A stretch of DNA of 64,000 bases, from the NCBI RefSeq assembly GCF_900107045.1, contig NZ_FNON01000008.1, positions 248,001-312,000 of the forward strand, in the 5' to 3' direction. Origin of the DNA: Amycolatopsis xylanica (GTDB taxonomy: Bacteria > Actinomycetota > Actinomycetes > Mycobacteriales > Pseudonocardiaceae). The notes beneath the pieces are model-generated. The model was not told where the DNA came from. It saw only the letters and a list, made by a program, of their open reading frames with translations, and did no database searches. How positions within the stretch are numbered: the first letter of the stretch is position 1; every line of letters begins with the position of its first letter. A program made the position numbers and the translations under genes. Shown one piece after another: positions 16,640 to 24,992 of this stretch.

Positions 16640-19600
16640 ATGAGTAGTGATGCGAGGACAAGTAGTTCGTTGACCGCCGACTTCCACCTTCTGGGGCCTT
16701 TGACAGCCGCTGTAGACGAAACGCCCGTTCCGCTCCCGTCGGCCAAGGTCCGCATCGTGCTGGCCAGTCTTCTTCTCAGGTCGAACCGGTTGATCTCGGT
16801 CGACGAACTCATCGCCCGGCTCTGGGACGAAGATCCGCCGAAGGGCGCACGCAACGCGACACAGACCTACGTCATGCGCCTGCGCAACGCGCTGGGCAGC
16901 GCCGGGAACCTCGTGCGCACGCAGCCGAACGGCTACGTGCTCGATGTCGCACCCGCCGCGCTCGACCTCGATCGGTTCCACGACCGAGTCGCCGCGGCCG
17001 ATCTGGCCCGGTCGACCCAGGACATGGCCGCGGAAGCGTGGGAACTACGCGACGCGATGGCGTTGTGGCGCGGCGACCCGCTTTCCGATGTCCCGTCGGA
17101 GTTCTTGCGTGCCCAGGAGGGGCCACGGCTGATAGAAGAGCGCCTGCGAACGCGGGAACGGCTCACCGACGTCGAACTGGCGTTGGGCAGGCACACTGAG
17201 CTGATCGGCGAGCTTTACGTGCTCACCGAGGAAAATCCCCTCCGCGAACGTTTCTGGGGACAGCTGATGCTCGCACTGCACCGCTCGGACAGGCAGTCGG
17301 ACGCGCTGGCCGCCTATCAGAAGATCACCGCGGTGCTGCGTGACGAGCTCGGCGTGGATCCAAGCGGCTCGCTGCGGGAACTACACCAGCGGATACTCGC
17401 CGACGACTGCTCCGATCCACCGCGGAGCCTGCCACGGGCCGCGACCTTCCAGGTGCCCGCGGACATCCCCGATTTCGTCGGCCGCGCCGACCTGCTGGAC
17501 AGGCTGCTGGACCTGACGACCAGCCCCGCCTCGAACCGGCTCGCGGTTCCCATCGGGATCCTGTCCGGCCCACCGGGGGTGGGGAAGACCGCGCTGGCTG
17601 TCCATGTCGCTCACCGGCTGCGCCCCCACTTCCCCGATGGCCAGCTCTACGCCGACCTGCGCGGCTTTTCCACCAGCCCACCGCTCGGCCCCGACGACGC
17701 GCTGACCCGGTTCCTGCGCGCGCTCGGCGTGCCCGGCGACCGGATTCCCGGAGACACCGACGAACAGGGTGCGCTGCTGCGGTCCCGGCTGAGCGGACGC
17801 AAGGTGCTCATGATCCTCGACAACGCGGCGAGCCCGGACCAGGTGCGACCGCTGCTCCCCGCCGACGCCGGCTGTGCGGTGCTCATCACCAGCCGCAACG
17901 ACCTGCGGGGCTTGGCCGCGCTCAACGGCGCCCGGCCGTTCCCGGTCGGCATGGTCTCGGCGCAGGAAGCCAAGACGATACTGGCCAATGTCATCGGCGC
18001 CGAGCAGGTCGCGGCGGAACCGGAGGCCGCGGACGCGTTCGTCGCCGCCTGCGGGCTGCTGCCGCTGGGCCTGCGGCTCGCCTCGAGCAACCTGGCGAGT
18101 TCGGCCAGCCCGAGTATCGCGGACTACCTCCGTAAACTGCGGCCCGGCGGCAGGCTCGACGCGATGCAGATCGAAGGCGACTCCCAGGCCGCCGTCCGGG
18201 TCACCTTCGATTTGTCGTACAGCGCGCTGGAGCCATCGCTGTCCCGCTTCTTCAAGAAGCTGAGCCTGATTCCCGGCCCCGATTTCGACGCGGGCGCCGC
18301 GGCGGCGGTGAGCGGGCTGGATCCATCCGGGGCCTTACGCATGCTCGACAGGCTGACCGCGTCGAACCTCCTCGGCAGGCACACCCGCGAGCGATTCCAT
18401 TTCCACGACCTGATCAGGGAATTCGCCGCCGAGCGAGCCGGCGAAGAAGACAGCGCGGACGAACGCGGACAAGCCTTGGGCGAGCTGTTCGCGTTTTATC
18501 TGCGCTGGGCACGTCCGGCGTGCCTCCTGCTCTACCCGGACGCGCACACCTTGGCGGCACCGGATTCGGCCGGACAGCCATGGGAGGACCCGGCCGCCGC
18601 CATGGACTGGCTGGACACCGAAGCCGAGAACCTCGTGGCCATGGTCGGCGCGCCGTCCGCGACCGGCCTGCCGGTCTGGTCGCTCGCCGACGCCATGCAG
18701 ACCTATTTGCAGCGTCAGCGCCATGATTCGAGCTGGCTCGCCGTCTTCAGCACGGCTCTCGCCGCCGCCGAACGCTCCGGCGATCCGCTCGCCCAGGCGG
18801 GCATGCATCGCGGACTGGGGCAACTGCATCTCCACCACACGCGGTACGCCGAAGCACGAGCGCACATGGCCGAAGCAGCCCGGCTGTTCCACGCGGCGGG
18901 CGACGCGGTCGGGGAAGCGAGGGCGCACACCGGTATTGGCGCCATCTCCTTCGAGACCGGCTACTACGACAAGGCGATCGAGCACTACGAAGTCTCACTC
19001 CTGCTCGAAGTCGGCGACGCCGACCCGGCAGGGCTGAGCATCACGCTGTTCGACCTCGGCCTGGCCCTGGTCCACATGGGTCACCGGAACCGCGGCGAGA
19101 CGCGCCTGAGACAAGCCCAGCGGCTGGCGGCCGAGCTACGCTTGCCCAACACGCAGATGCGCTGCGAACTCATCCTCGCGATGAGCGATCTGTACTGCGG
19201 TGAACTGGGCTCCGCGCTTCAGGGATTCACCAGGGCCCTCGACGGTTGGCAAGGCCTGAAGGACCAAATGGGCATGATCGAGGCGGTCACCTACCTCGCC
19301 GAGACCAGTTTGGCCGCCCAGCGGCCCGATCTGGCATTGACGCTGGCTCAGCGGACGCTGACGCGCGCGCGGCGGTTCAACTCGCCATGGCTCCAGATCA
19401 GCTCACTCGTGGTGCTCGGGCGCTCGGCACTGGCGACAGACGATGTCGAGGCTGCCGGCCGACACCTCAAAGAGGCTCGGAATCTCGCACAGGACAACGA
19501 CGACCTGACCTATTGGAACCCGGCGATCGCGCAGAGCCTGGCCGCCTACCATCGGCGATCAGGCTGCCTCGCCGAGGCGGCGAACCTGGCGTCGGCGGGC

Positions 19601-19909
19601 ACGACGGAGCCTCGACCGCGCGAACGGGCACGCGCGTACCTCGAACTCGCCGCCATCCGGCTGGCTGACGACGATCCCGCCGACGCGATCCGGCACGCAC
19701 GCCAAGCGTGCGCGATCACGGCCGAACACGGCTACCGCCTCGACGAGGCCCGCGCCCTGCAGACGTTGGCCATGGCCGAAACCATCGACGGTGATCCGGT
19801 TTCGGCTCAGCGGGCAACGGATCGAGCTGCGGCGATTTTCAAGCCGGTCAAGGAAGACACCGAGCAAGCGCTGACCGACGTCATGGCGCGCCTTCACGGC
19901 TGGGTCTAG
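16640..19909 (+). CDS. SARP/AfsR-type regulator: BTAD, NB-ARC and TPR domains
   Basis: Cytoplasmic transcriptional activator of 1089 residues. Domains in order: an OmpR-type winged helix (about 13-95, with VDELIARLWDEDPP and ATQTYVMRLRNAL), a bacterial transcriptional activation domain (about 100-250), an NB-ARC ATPase (about 270-600) with P-loop SGPPGVGKTAL and Walker B KVLMILDNA, and tetratricopeptide repeats to the end. This is the AfsR layout. Such proteins activate secondary-metabolite or developmental genes in response to phosphorylation or ligand binding. It stands alone; its target is not obvious. Direct neighbours are a secreted SRPBCC protein (divergent) and an SDR (convergent, one base after its stop). 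Confidence 0.9.
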   Translation: MSSDARTSSSLTADFHLLGPLTAAVDETPVPLPSAKVRIVLASLLLRSNRLISVDELIARLWDEDPPKGARNATQTYVMRLRNALGSAGNLVRTQPNGYVLDVAPAALDLDRFHDRVAAADLARSTQDMAAEAWELRDAMALWRGDPLSDVPSEFLRAQEGPRLIEERLRTRERLTDVELALGRHTELIGELYVLTEENPLRERFWGQLMLALHRSDRQSDALAAYQKITAVLRDELGVDPSGSLRELHQRILADDCSDPPRSLPRAATFQVPADIPDFVGRADLLDRLLDLTTSPASNRLAVPIGILSGPPGVGKTALAVHVAHRLRPHFPDGQLYADLRGFSTSPPLGPDDALTRFLRALGVPGDRIPGDTDEQGALLRSRLSGRKVLMILDNAASPDQVRPLLPADAGCAVLITSRNDLRGLAALNGARPFPVGMVSAQEAKTILANVIGAEQVAAEPEAADAFVAACGLLPLGLRLASSNLASSASPSIADYLRKLRPGGRLDAMQIEGDSQAAVRVTFDLSYSALEPSLSRFFKKLSLIPGPDFDAGAAAAVSGLDPSGALRMLDRLTASNLLGRHTRERFHFHDLIREFAAERAGEEDSADERGQALGELFAFYLRWARPACLLLYPDAHTLAAPDSAGQPWEDPAAAMDWLDTEAENLVAMVGAPSATGLPVWSLADAMQTYLQRQRHDSSWLAVFSTALAAAERSGDPLAQAGMHRGLGQLHLHHTRYAEARAHMAEAARLFHAAGDAVGEARAHTGIGAISFETGYYDKAIEHYEVSLLLEVGDADPAGLSITLFDLGLALVHMGHRNRGETRLRQAQRLAAELRLPNTQMRCELILAMSDLYCGELGSALQGFTRALDGWQGLKDQMGMIEAVTYLAETSLAAQRPDLALTLAQRTLTRARRFNSPWLQISSLVVLGRSALATDDVEAAGRHLKEARNLAQDNDDLTYWNPAIAQSLAAYHRRSGCLAEAANLASAGTTEPRPRERARAYLELAAIRLADDDPADAIRHARQACAITAEHGYRLDEARALQTLAMAETIDGDPVSAQRATDRAAAIFKPVKEDTEQALTDVMARLHGWV

Positions 19910-20698
19910 CTAAAGATCCGGGATGCCCAGGTCCAGGTTCGGGCCTTCGATGCCGCCGTCGACCTGCAGCACCTTGCCGGTGAGGTACGAGCCAGCCGCC
20001 GACGACAGGTACAGGACGGCGGCCGCGACGTCTTCGGCCTCGCCGAGCTTCCGCAAAGGGGTCGCCTGCTCCATGGGTTCGCGGACCGCGTCGTTCGCCA
20101 AGATGTCGCGCAACCCCGAGGTCGCCACCGACCCGACCGCGACGGCGTTCACCCGGATCCTCGGTGCGAGGTCAGCCGCCGCGAGTCGCGTGTACTGCAG
20201 GCACGCGCCCGAAGCCGCGCCGTAGGCGAGAAAACCGCGGCCCGGCGCCCTGCCGAGGACGGCCGAGATGTTCACCACCGAACCGCCACCGCCGCCGAGC
20301 ATCGCCGGGATGGCCGCGCTCGTCAGCGCGTGCGCGACGGAAACGTTGAAACTGAAGGCTTCTTCGAGATGCTCGACCGTGGTGGACAGGATATGTCTCG
20401 GCAACGCGCCGCCGACATGGTTCACCACGATGTCCAGCCTGCCGAAAGTGTTCACGGCCTCTTCCGCGAGCGCGGCGGCGGCCTCGGGCTCACGCAGATC
20501 CGCGACGACGACATGGGCTTTGCGTCCGGCCGATTCCACTCGCGACGCCACTTCGGTGAGGTCTTCCACGGTGCGGGAAGCGATTACCACGTCGGCGCCC
20601 GCCTCGGCGAGCGCGATCGCCGTGGCGGCCCCGATTCCCCGGCCCGCACCGGTGATGACCGCGACTTTGTCCGTGACGAGAAACCGTTCGAGGATCAT
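19910..20698 (-). CDS. SDR family protein with altered active site
   Basis: Short-chain dehydrogenase-like protein of 262 residues. The nucleotide-binding TGAGRGIG is intact near residues 17-24, and NHVGG replaces NNAG. The catalytic Tyr is in LAYGAASGACL; the Lys expected four residues after Tyr is Ser, so catalysis may be lost or altered. The C-terminal YLTGKVLQVDGG is the standard family ending. The stop abuts the SARP gene. Upstream, TAAGTGACCGACTAA (20740-20754) is a near-palindrome resembling HxlR- or TetR-type operators. An alternative GTG start lies 9 bp upstream. Confidence 0.8.
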   Translation of the reverse strand: MILERFLVTDKVAVITGAGRGIGAATAIALAEAGADVVIASRTVEDLTEVASRVESAGRKAHVVVADLREPEAAAALAEEAVNTFGRLDIVVNHVGGALPRHILSTTVEHLEEAFSFNVSVAHALTSAAIPAMLGGGGGSVVNISAVLGRAPGRGFLAYGAASGACLQYTRLAAADLAPRIRVNAVAVGSVATSGLRDILANDAVREPMEQATPLRKLGEAEDVAAAVLYLSSAAGSYLTGKVLQVDGGIEGPNLDLGIPDL

Positions 20699-20783
20699 GC
20701 TTCGCACGCTAGCGACGGCATCCGGCGCCCACTAGGCGGTAAGTGACCGACTAATCATAAAACGGCGGATCATCGGCCCTTAT

Positions 20784-20817
20784 GACCCCGGGATAAAGCC
20801 CGCTTTATCCCGGGGTC
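20784..20817. terminator. hairpin terminator downstream of the GH8 gene
   Basis: Perfect inverted repeat GACCCCGGGATAAAG / CTTTATCCCGGGGTC with a CCCG loop, a 15-bp stem. It lies between the GH8 gene 3' end and the start of the SDR gene, both on the minus strand, so it should end GH8 transcription. A second palindrome (PAL-A) sits between it and GH8. Confidence 0.7.
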
Positions 20818-20849
20818 CACAGTGGACTCAAGCGAGCTCGCGGACCGGG

Positions 20850-20895
20850 GTCGTGAGTGTTGCGGCCGGTTCTAACCGGTCGGAACACTCACGAC
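20850..20895. repeat. PAL-A palindromic repeat, copy 3
   Basis: 46-bp palindrome with the core CCGGTTCTAACCGG, 12 bp beyond the stop of the GH8 gene. The inner right arm carries one change (GGTCGG for GGCCGC). Confidence 0.88.
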
Positions 20896-20907
20896 CCCGG
20901 CGCGACG

Positions 20908-22116
20908 TCACGGGGCCCAGTAGTTCCCGGACATCACGAGGTAGACGAGCATCTTGATGGTCTCGCCGTAGTAGCCCTCCCCGTACGGGTTGGTCGCGAG
21001 GTAGTTCCAGTGCGCGTCGGTCCACGCCTGGTCGCCCGCGGCCATCGCGGCCACGCCGACCGGGTTGGTGGCGCACTCGCACGTGTCGCTCGTGTCGTAC
21101 GGGGTGCCGTCGAGCTTGGTGTGCGGGTAGATCTTCGCCGGGTTGCCGCCCGAGCGGCTCTTGTAGCTGGCGGATTCCTTCTTCGCGATGTTCAGCGCCA
21201 CCGAACCGCCGTACACCAGCGCGTCGGTGCCCATGTGCCACGGGACGCGGACGGAGTTGTAGCCGACGATGTTGTCCGGCTGCTCTTCCTGATAGTCCGC
21301 GGGCGCGGGCTTCGGGCTGCTGCCGTCGGCGCCGATGACGAAGTCGGAGAGCAGGCCGGCGGTCGGCGAGTACTTGTTGGTGAACGCGGTGATGATCGCC
21401 TCGGTGCGGGTGACGACCTTGTCCCAGTCGTGCGCGGTGTCGTACTTGGCGAACGCGCGCAGGTGGTCGAGCATGAAGTCGGACGGCCGCGTGTCGTTGC
21501 TCGGCCCGTCGTCGGCGGTCCTCAGGTGACCGTCCGAGGTGACGTCGGCCTTGTAGAGCTTGTCCAGCCAGTCCTTGGCCGCGGTGGTGTAACCGCCCCA
21601 CTGCTTGTCGGCCAGTATCAGGCCGTAGCCGACGTCGAGGTCGCCGTCGGTGGCGGAGTCAGGGGTGCCGCCGTCGGCGTACTTGCAGGACTTGCCGTCG
21701 ATCTTCCACTGCATCATGCCCTTGCCGGTGCGGTGGCTCTGCACGACCTTCCACAGGCCGTCGAACTCGGCCTTGGCGTTCGTGTCGTAGCCGGCCATCA
21801 GCGGCACGATGTTCATGCCGTAGCCCTGCGCCTCGGACACGGTGCCCTGGTTGGGCGCGGTGCCGGAGTCGACGGCGACCAGGTAGCCGCCGCAGGCGGA
21901 GCGCAGGTACTTCGACTTCCAGGAGTCGTACTGCTTCTTGACCGCGGCGTCGCGCGACGACTGGCTCGCCGACGGCAGGACACCGGTCTGGTAGGTGACG
22001 TGGGCGGGGAATGGGTGGTTCTCCGCCGCGGCGGACGCGGACGTCCCAGCGGAGAGAGCCATCGGCACCATCAGGAAGGCGGCCGCGGCACAGGCGGCTC
22101 TCCGAAGTGAAGGCAT
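20908..22116 (-). CDS. secreted glycoside hydrolase family 8
   Basis: Exported endo-acting hydrolase of 402 residues for beta-1,4-linked glucans, chitosan or mixed-linkage glucan. Residues 1-31 form a signal peptide. GH8 features are the proton-donor segment GTVSEAQGYGMN (E95) and SATDGDLDVGYGL (D157 and neighbours), plus the aromatic-rich NSVRVPWHMGTDAL and the C-terminal NPYGEGYYGETIKML. No carbohydrate-binding module is attached. Ribosome site AAGGAG precedes the ATG. An operator-like palindrome GTTAGTAAAGGTTCCTAAC lies immediately before that ribosome site, implying repression, probably lifted by a sugar. The endoglucanase, chitosanase and licheninase options cannot be separated here. Confidence 0.88.
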   Translation of the reverse strand: MPSLRRAACAAAAFLMVPMALSAGTSASAAAENHPFPAHVTYQTGVLPSASQSSRDAAVKKQYDSWKSKYLRSACGGYLVAVDSGTAPNQGTVSEAQGYGMNIVPLMAGYDTNAKAEFDGLWKVVQSHRTGKGMMQWKIDGKSCKYADGGTPDSATDGDLDVGYGLILADKQWGGYTTAAKDWLDKLYKADVTSDGHLRTADDGPSNDTRPSDFMLDHLRAFAKYDTAHDWDKVVTRTEAIITAFTNKYSPTAGLLSDFVIGADGSSPKPAPADYQEEQPDNIVGYNSVRVPWHMGTDALVYGGSVALNIAKKESASYKSRSGGNPAKIYPHTKLDGTPYDTSDTCECATNPVGVAAMAAGDQAWTDAHWNYLATNPYGEGYYGETIKMLVYLVMSGNYWAP

Positions 22117-22129
22117 AGCAGGACTCCTT

Positions 22130-22148
22130 GTTAGTAAAGGTTCCTAAC
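22130..22148 (-). promoter_or_regulatory. operator-like site before GH8
   Basis: GTTAGTAAAGGTTCCTAAC, an imperfect palindrome with arms GTTAG and CTAAC, abutting the GH8 ribosome site. It shares TAGTAAAG-TT with the site at 27985-28007 and TAGGAAAGTTT with 5843-5861. A shared repressor is inferred. Confidence 0.55.
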
Positions 22149-22427
22149 GAGGCGGCGGGTTGAAAGAACTTTCGGTCTCCGTCAACGGAATGTCAAGCAA
22201 CCTGCGAACAGGACGAAGACGACTTACCGGACTACACATCGCCGACGGGAAGTGCCGGTCGATCAGCGCGTTGACCAGGCAAAGTGCCTGCGTATAGCCC
22301 TGCGGACGGCCGGAGACGACGTTTCTGTACGCCACGGCGACGTGCGGTGTAGAGCAGCCCGTGCCATTTCGGGCAGCACGCTTGCACTGAACTCGGCATT
22401 CGTCATTACCGAGAATTCACAAGTGCT
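22149..22427. other. intergenic region between GH8 and the mannosyltransferase gene
   Basis: About 280 bp between the GH8 regulatory site and the end of the PMT gene. It should contain the GH8 promoter: on the minus strand TTGACATTCCGTTGACGG offers two overlapping -35-like hexamers. A small palindrome GAAAGAACTTTC lies at about 22162-22173. No convincing coding frame or RNA gene was seen in the rest. Confidence 0.4.
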
Positions 22428-23897
22428 TTAGCGCCACGACGGCAGCCACAACTCCGCCTGCCAGCGCTCGCCGGTGATGGCGTCGGCGTTCAGGATCGGC
22501 CACAGCCACACGAAGTTCGCGACCACGAGGCCGACGTAGAGCGCCACGACGAGCAGACCGGTGCCCCGTCTTTCGAAGCCGCGCCGCGCGCTGCCGAGGA
22601 TCTGGCCGAGTATCAGCGTCAGCCCGAGGATGAGGAACGGCGCCATCGGTGTGGCGTAGAAGAAGTACATCTGGCGGTCGAGGTTGAGGAACCAGGGCAG
22701 CAGGCCCGCGAGGTAGCCGACCAGCACGGCGGCATACCGCCAGTCCATTGTGAACAGTGAGCGCCACAGGCCCCAGCCGAGCATCGGCAGCGCGAGCCAC
22801 CACAGCGCTGGCGTGCCGATCAGCATGGTCGCGCGCACGCAGTCCCGGTCGCCGCAGCCGGTGACCGTGTCCCCGGATTCGTAGTGGTACAGCATCGGCC
22901 GCAGGCCCATCGGCCACGTCCACGGCTTCGACTCGTACGCGTGCGGGCTGTCCTTGGGCGTCAGCAAATGCGCGTGGAAGTCCAGCACGCTGACGGTGTA
23001 CGCGCCGAGCGAGCGCAAGGCCGCCGGTACCCAGGCCCAGAAGCCGGGATCGAGGTTCTTCGTCTCGGCGAGATTGCGGTCGGTCGCCGTTTCGCTGGCG
23101 AACCAGGCCGCGTAGTCGCCGAGGTAGACCAGGACCGGGATCGCGACGATCGCCCACAGCGCGGGCGCGACATCCCGCACGACCGTGCCGAGCCACGGGC
23201 GCTCGACCCCGGCGGCGCGGCGGGCCGCGACGTCGAAGAACACACAGAGCAGGCCGAACGCGAGCATGTAGTACAGCCCGGACCACTTCACGGCGAACGC
23301 CAGCCCGAGCATCAGCCCGGCCCCGAAGCGCCACCAGCGGAATCCGAGCCGGGGCCCGAACTTCGACTCGTCGGCCCAGCCTTCGCCGACCGCAACGGCC
23401 AGCCGCTCGCGAACCTGGTCGCGATCGCACAGCAGACAGCCGAAAGCCGCGAGCACGAACAACGCGATGAAGATGTCCAGCATCCCCATCCTGGACTGCA
23501 AATGCAGCACACCGTCACAGATGACGAGCACGCCCGCGATCGCGCCGAGCAGGGTCGAACGCGTCAGACGCCGCGCGATCCGCACGGTCAGGAAGACGAT
23601 CAGCACACCGGCCAGCGCGGCGGAAAGCCGCCAGCCCCAACTGTTGTAGCCGACCAGCCACTCCCCTGCCGCGATCAACTGTTTCGCCAGCGGCGGATGG
23701 ACGACGAGTTCGTAGCCGTAGTTGTCCTCGTACCCGCCATTGCGCAGCATTTGCCACGCCTGGGGCACGTAATGCTTCTCGTCGAAGACCGGAGTGCCTT
23801 GATTGGTGGGGAATCCCAGGTTCTGCAGGCGCAGGTAGCCGCCGACGAGCGTGATGATCCCGGTGATCACCCAGCCGCGCACCCGGTCGTCCGGCAT
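22428..23897 (-). CDS. pmt: dolichyl-phosphate-mannose protein mannosyltransferase
   Basis: Polytopic membrane enzyme of 489 residues (GT39) that transfers mannose from polyprenyl phosphate mannose to Ser/Thr of exported proteins as they cross the membrane. The first extracytoplasmic loop has the conserved acidic pair in TPVFDEKHYVPQAW and VVHPPLAKQL. Later loops contain SRMGMLDIFIALFVLAA, a signature of the family. About 11 hydrophobic helices are visible. It is a single-copy housekeeping gene in most actinomycetes, and the many secreted proteins encoded around it are potential clients. It is divergent from the serine protease gene. Confidence 0.9.
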   Translation of the reverse strand: MPDDRVRGWVITGIITLVGGYLRLQNLGFPTNQGTPVFDEKHYVPQAWQMLRNGGYEDNYGYELVVHPPLAKQLIAAGEWLVGYNSWGWRLSAALAGVLIVFLTVRIARRLTRSTLLGAIAGVLVICDGVLHLQSRMGMLDIFIALFVLAAFGCLLCDRDQVRERLAVAVGEGWADESKFGPRLGFRWWRFGAGLMLGLAFAVKWSGLYYMLAFGLLCVFFDVAARRAAGVERPWLGTVVRDVAPALWAIVAIPVLVYLGDYAAWFASETATDRNLAETKNLDPGFWAWVPAALRSLGAYTVSVLDFHAHLLTPKDSPHAYESKPWTWPMGLRPMLYHYESGDTVTGCGDRDCVRATMLIGTPALWWLALPMLGWGLWRSLFTMDWRYAAVLVGYLAGLLPWFLNLDRQMYFFYATPMAPFLILGLTLILGQILGSARRGFERRGTGLLVVALYVGLVVANFVWLWPILNADAITGERWQAELWLPSWR

Positions 23898-24037
23898 GGG
23901 TTTACCCAGCAGCGCAGCTTCGCGATCGGACGGCGGCTTCGTCGGCGATACCTGAATGAGCTGATCCTGTCGTCGGAATTGTTGATCTTCCGGCTTCGAC
24001 CTTACAACCTCTTGCCGTCTCGGACGTCCTTCAGTGC

Positions 24038-24937
24038 ATGACGTGGAAGAAGTCAGTCGCGCTGCTGTCCATGATCATCGCCACCTCGGTTTCGGTGGCG
24101 GTGCCCGCGTCCGCCGCGAGCGCGGGCCAGGTCGTCACGAGATTCAGCGAGGCCGACCGCGCCGCGGCACTGGCCTACTGGACGCCGGAGCGCATGAAGC
24201 GGCTCGGCGAGCAGGAATGGCTGCCACCGGCGGAAACCGTGGGCAAGCTGTGGGACGGCGCGCTGCCCGCGGGCGTCGGCAGGCTGTTCTTCCACGCCGA
24301 GCCGGGTGGCTACGACGAGTCGTGCTCGGCGACCGTGGTGCCCAGTGCCACCAAGGACGTGGTGCTCACCGCGGGCCATTGCCTCAACGGCGGCTTCGAC
24401 CGGTGGGACAACGTGATCAAGCACGTCGACATGGTGTTCGTCCCCGGCTACGGCGCGGGCCGGCACAAGGTGTTCGCGGCCCGCGCGTTCGCCTGGTCTG
24501 ACACATACAAGGGCCCGACCAGCGCGGCCGACGACGACGGCGTCATCGCGCTCGACCCGCTCGGCGGCGAGCACGTCGCCGACGTGGCCGGTGTCCAGCA
24601 GGTCTCGTTCGAGCGGCCGCCGTCGCCGGTGGCCACGACCATGCTCGGCTATCCGGTATCCCAGCTGGCGCGCGGCGAAAAGCTGGTCTCGTGTGAGCGA
24701 CCGGCCACGTTGAACACCGACAGTGTGTCCACGGTCTGGGAGACGAACTGCGACCTCGCAGGCGGCTCCAGCGGCGGGCCGTGGCTGCGTGACTTCGATC
24801 CGGCGACGGGCAAGGGCACGATCTATGGCGTGACGAGTCGCGGCACCATGGACGAGAACGGCGTGACCACGGATCTCAGCGCGGCCCTGTTCTCCGACGC
24901 CGTGCGTGACCTCTACGCGAGCGCCGACTCGCTCTGA
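24038..24937 (+). CDS. secreted trypsin-like serine protease
   Basis: Exported protein of 299 residues, chymotrypsin-fold peptidase. Residues 1-29 are a signal peptide. The catalytic triad is visible: H114 in LTAGHCL, Asp in SAADDDGVIALDP near 167, and S245 in AGGSSGGPW. A pro-segment of about 50 residues (ADRAAALAYWTPERMKRLGE) precedes the protease domain and probably keeps it inactive until secreted. Cys residues near H114 and S245 fit conserved disulfides. Monocistronic; convergent with the GH5 gene, with PAL-A between them. Confidence 0.88.
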   Translation: MTWKKSVALLSMIIATSVSVAVPASAASAGQVVTRFSEADRAAALAYWTPERMKRLGEQEWLPPAETVGKLWDGALPAGVGRLFFHAEPGGYDESCSATVVPSATKDVVLTAGHCLNGGFDRWDNVIKHVDMVFVPGYGAGRHKVFAARAFAWSDTYKGPTSAADDDGVIALDPLGGEHVADVAGVQQVSFERPPSPVATTMLGYPVSQLARGEKLVSCERPATLNTDSVSTVWETNCDLAGGSSGGPWLRDFDPATGKGTIYGVTSRGTMDENGVTTDLSAALFSDAVRDLYASADSL

Positions 24938-24946
24938 CCCTCAGGG

Positions 24947-24992
24947 GTCGTGAGTGTTCCGGCCGGTTCTAACCGGTCAAAACACTCACGAC
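24947..24992. repeat. PAL-A palindromic repeat, copy 4
   Basis: 46-bp palindrome with core CCGGTTCTAACCGG between the convergent protease and GH5 genes. It begins 9 bp after the protease stop, and its right arm contains the GH5 stop codon (TCG TGA on the minus strand). Confidence 0.88.

Noticed and set aside
20784..20817. GGGATAAAG/CTTTATCCC palindrome as an operator of the SDR gene
   Set aside because: The uninterrupted 15-bp stem with a 4-nt loop right after the GH8 end fits a terminator better; the TAAGTGACCGACTAA site is a better operator candidate for the SDR gene.
22144..22335. A 63-codon minus-strand frame upstream of GH8
   Set aside because: It overlaps the GH8 regulatory region, lacks a ribosome site and has no recognisable features.
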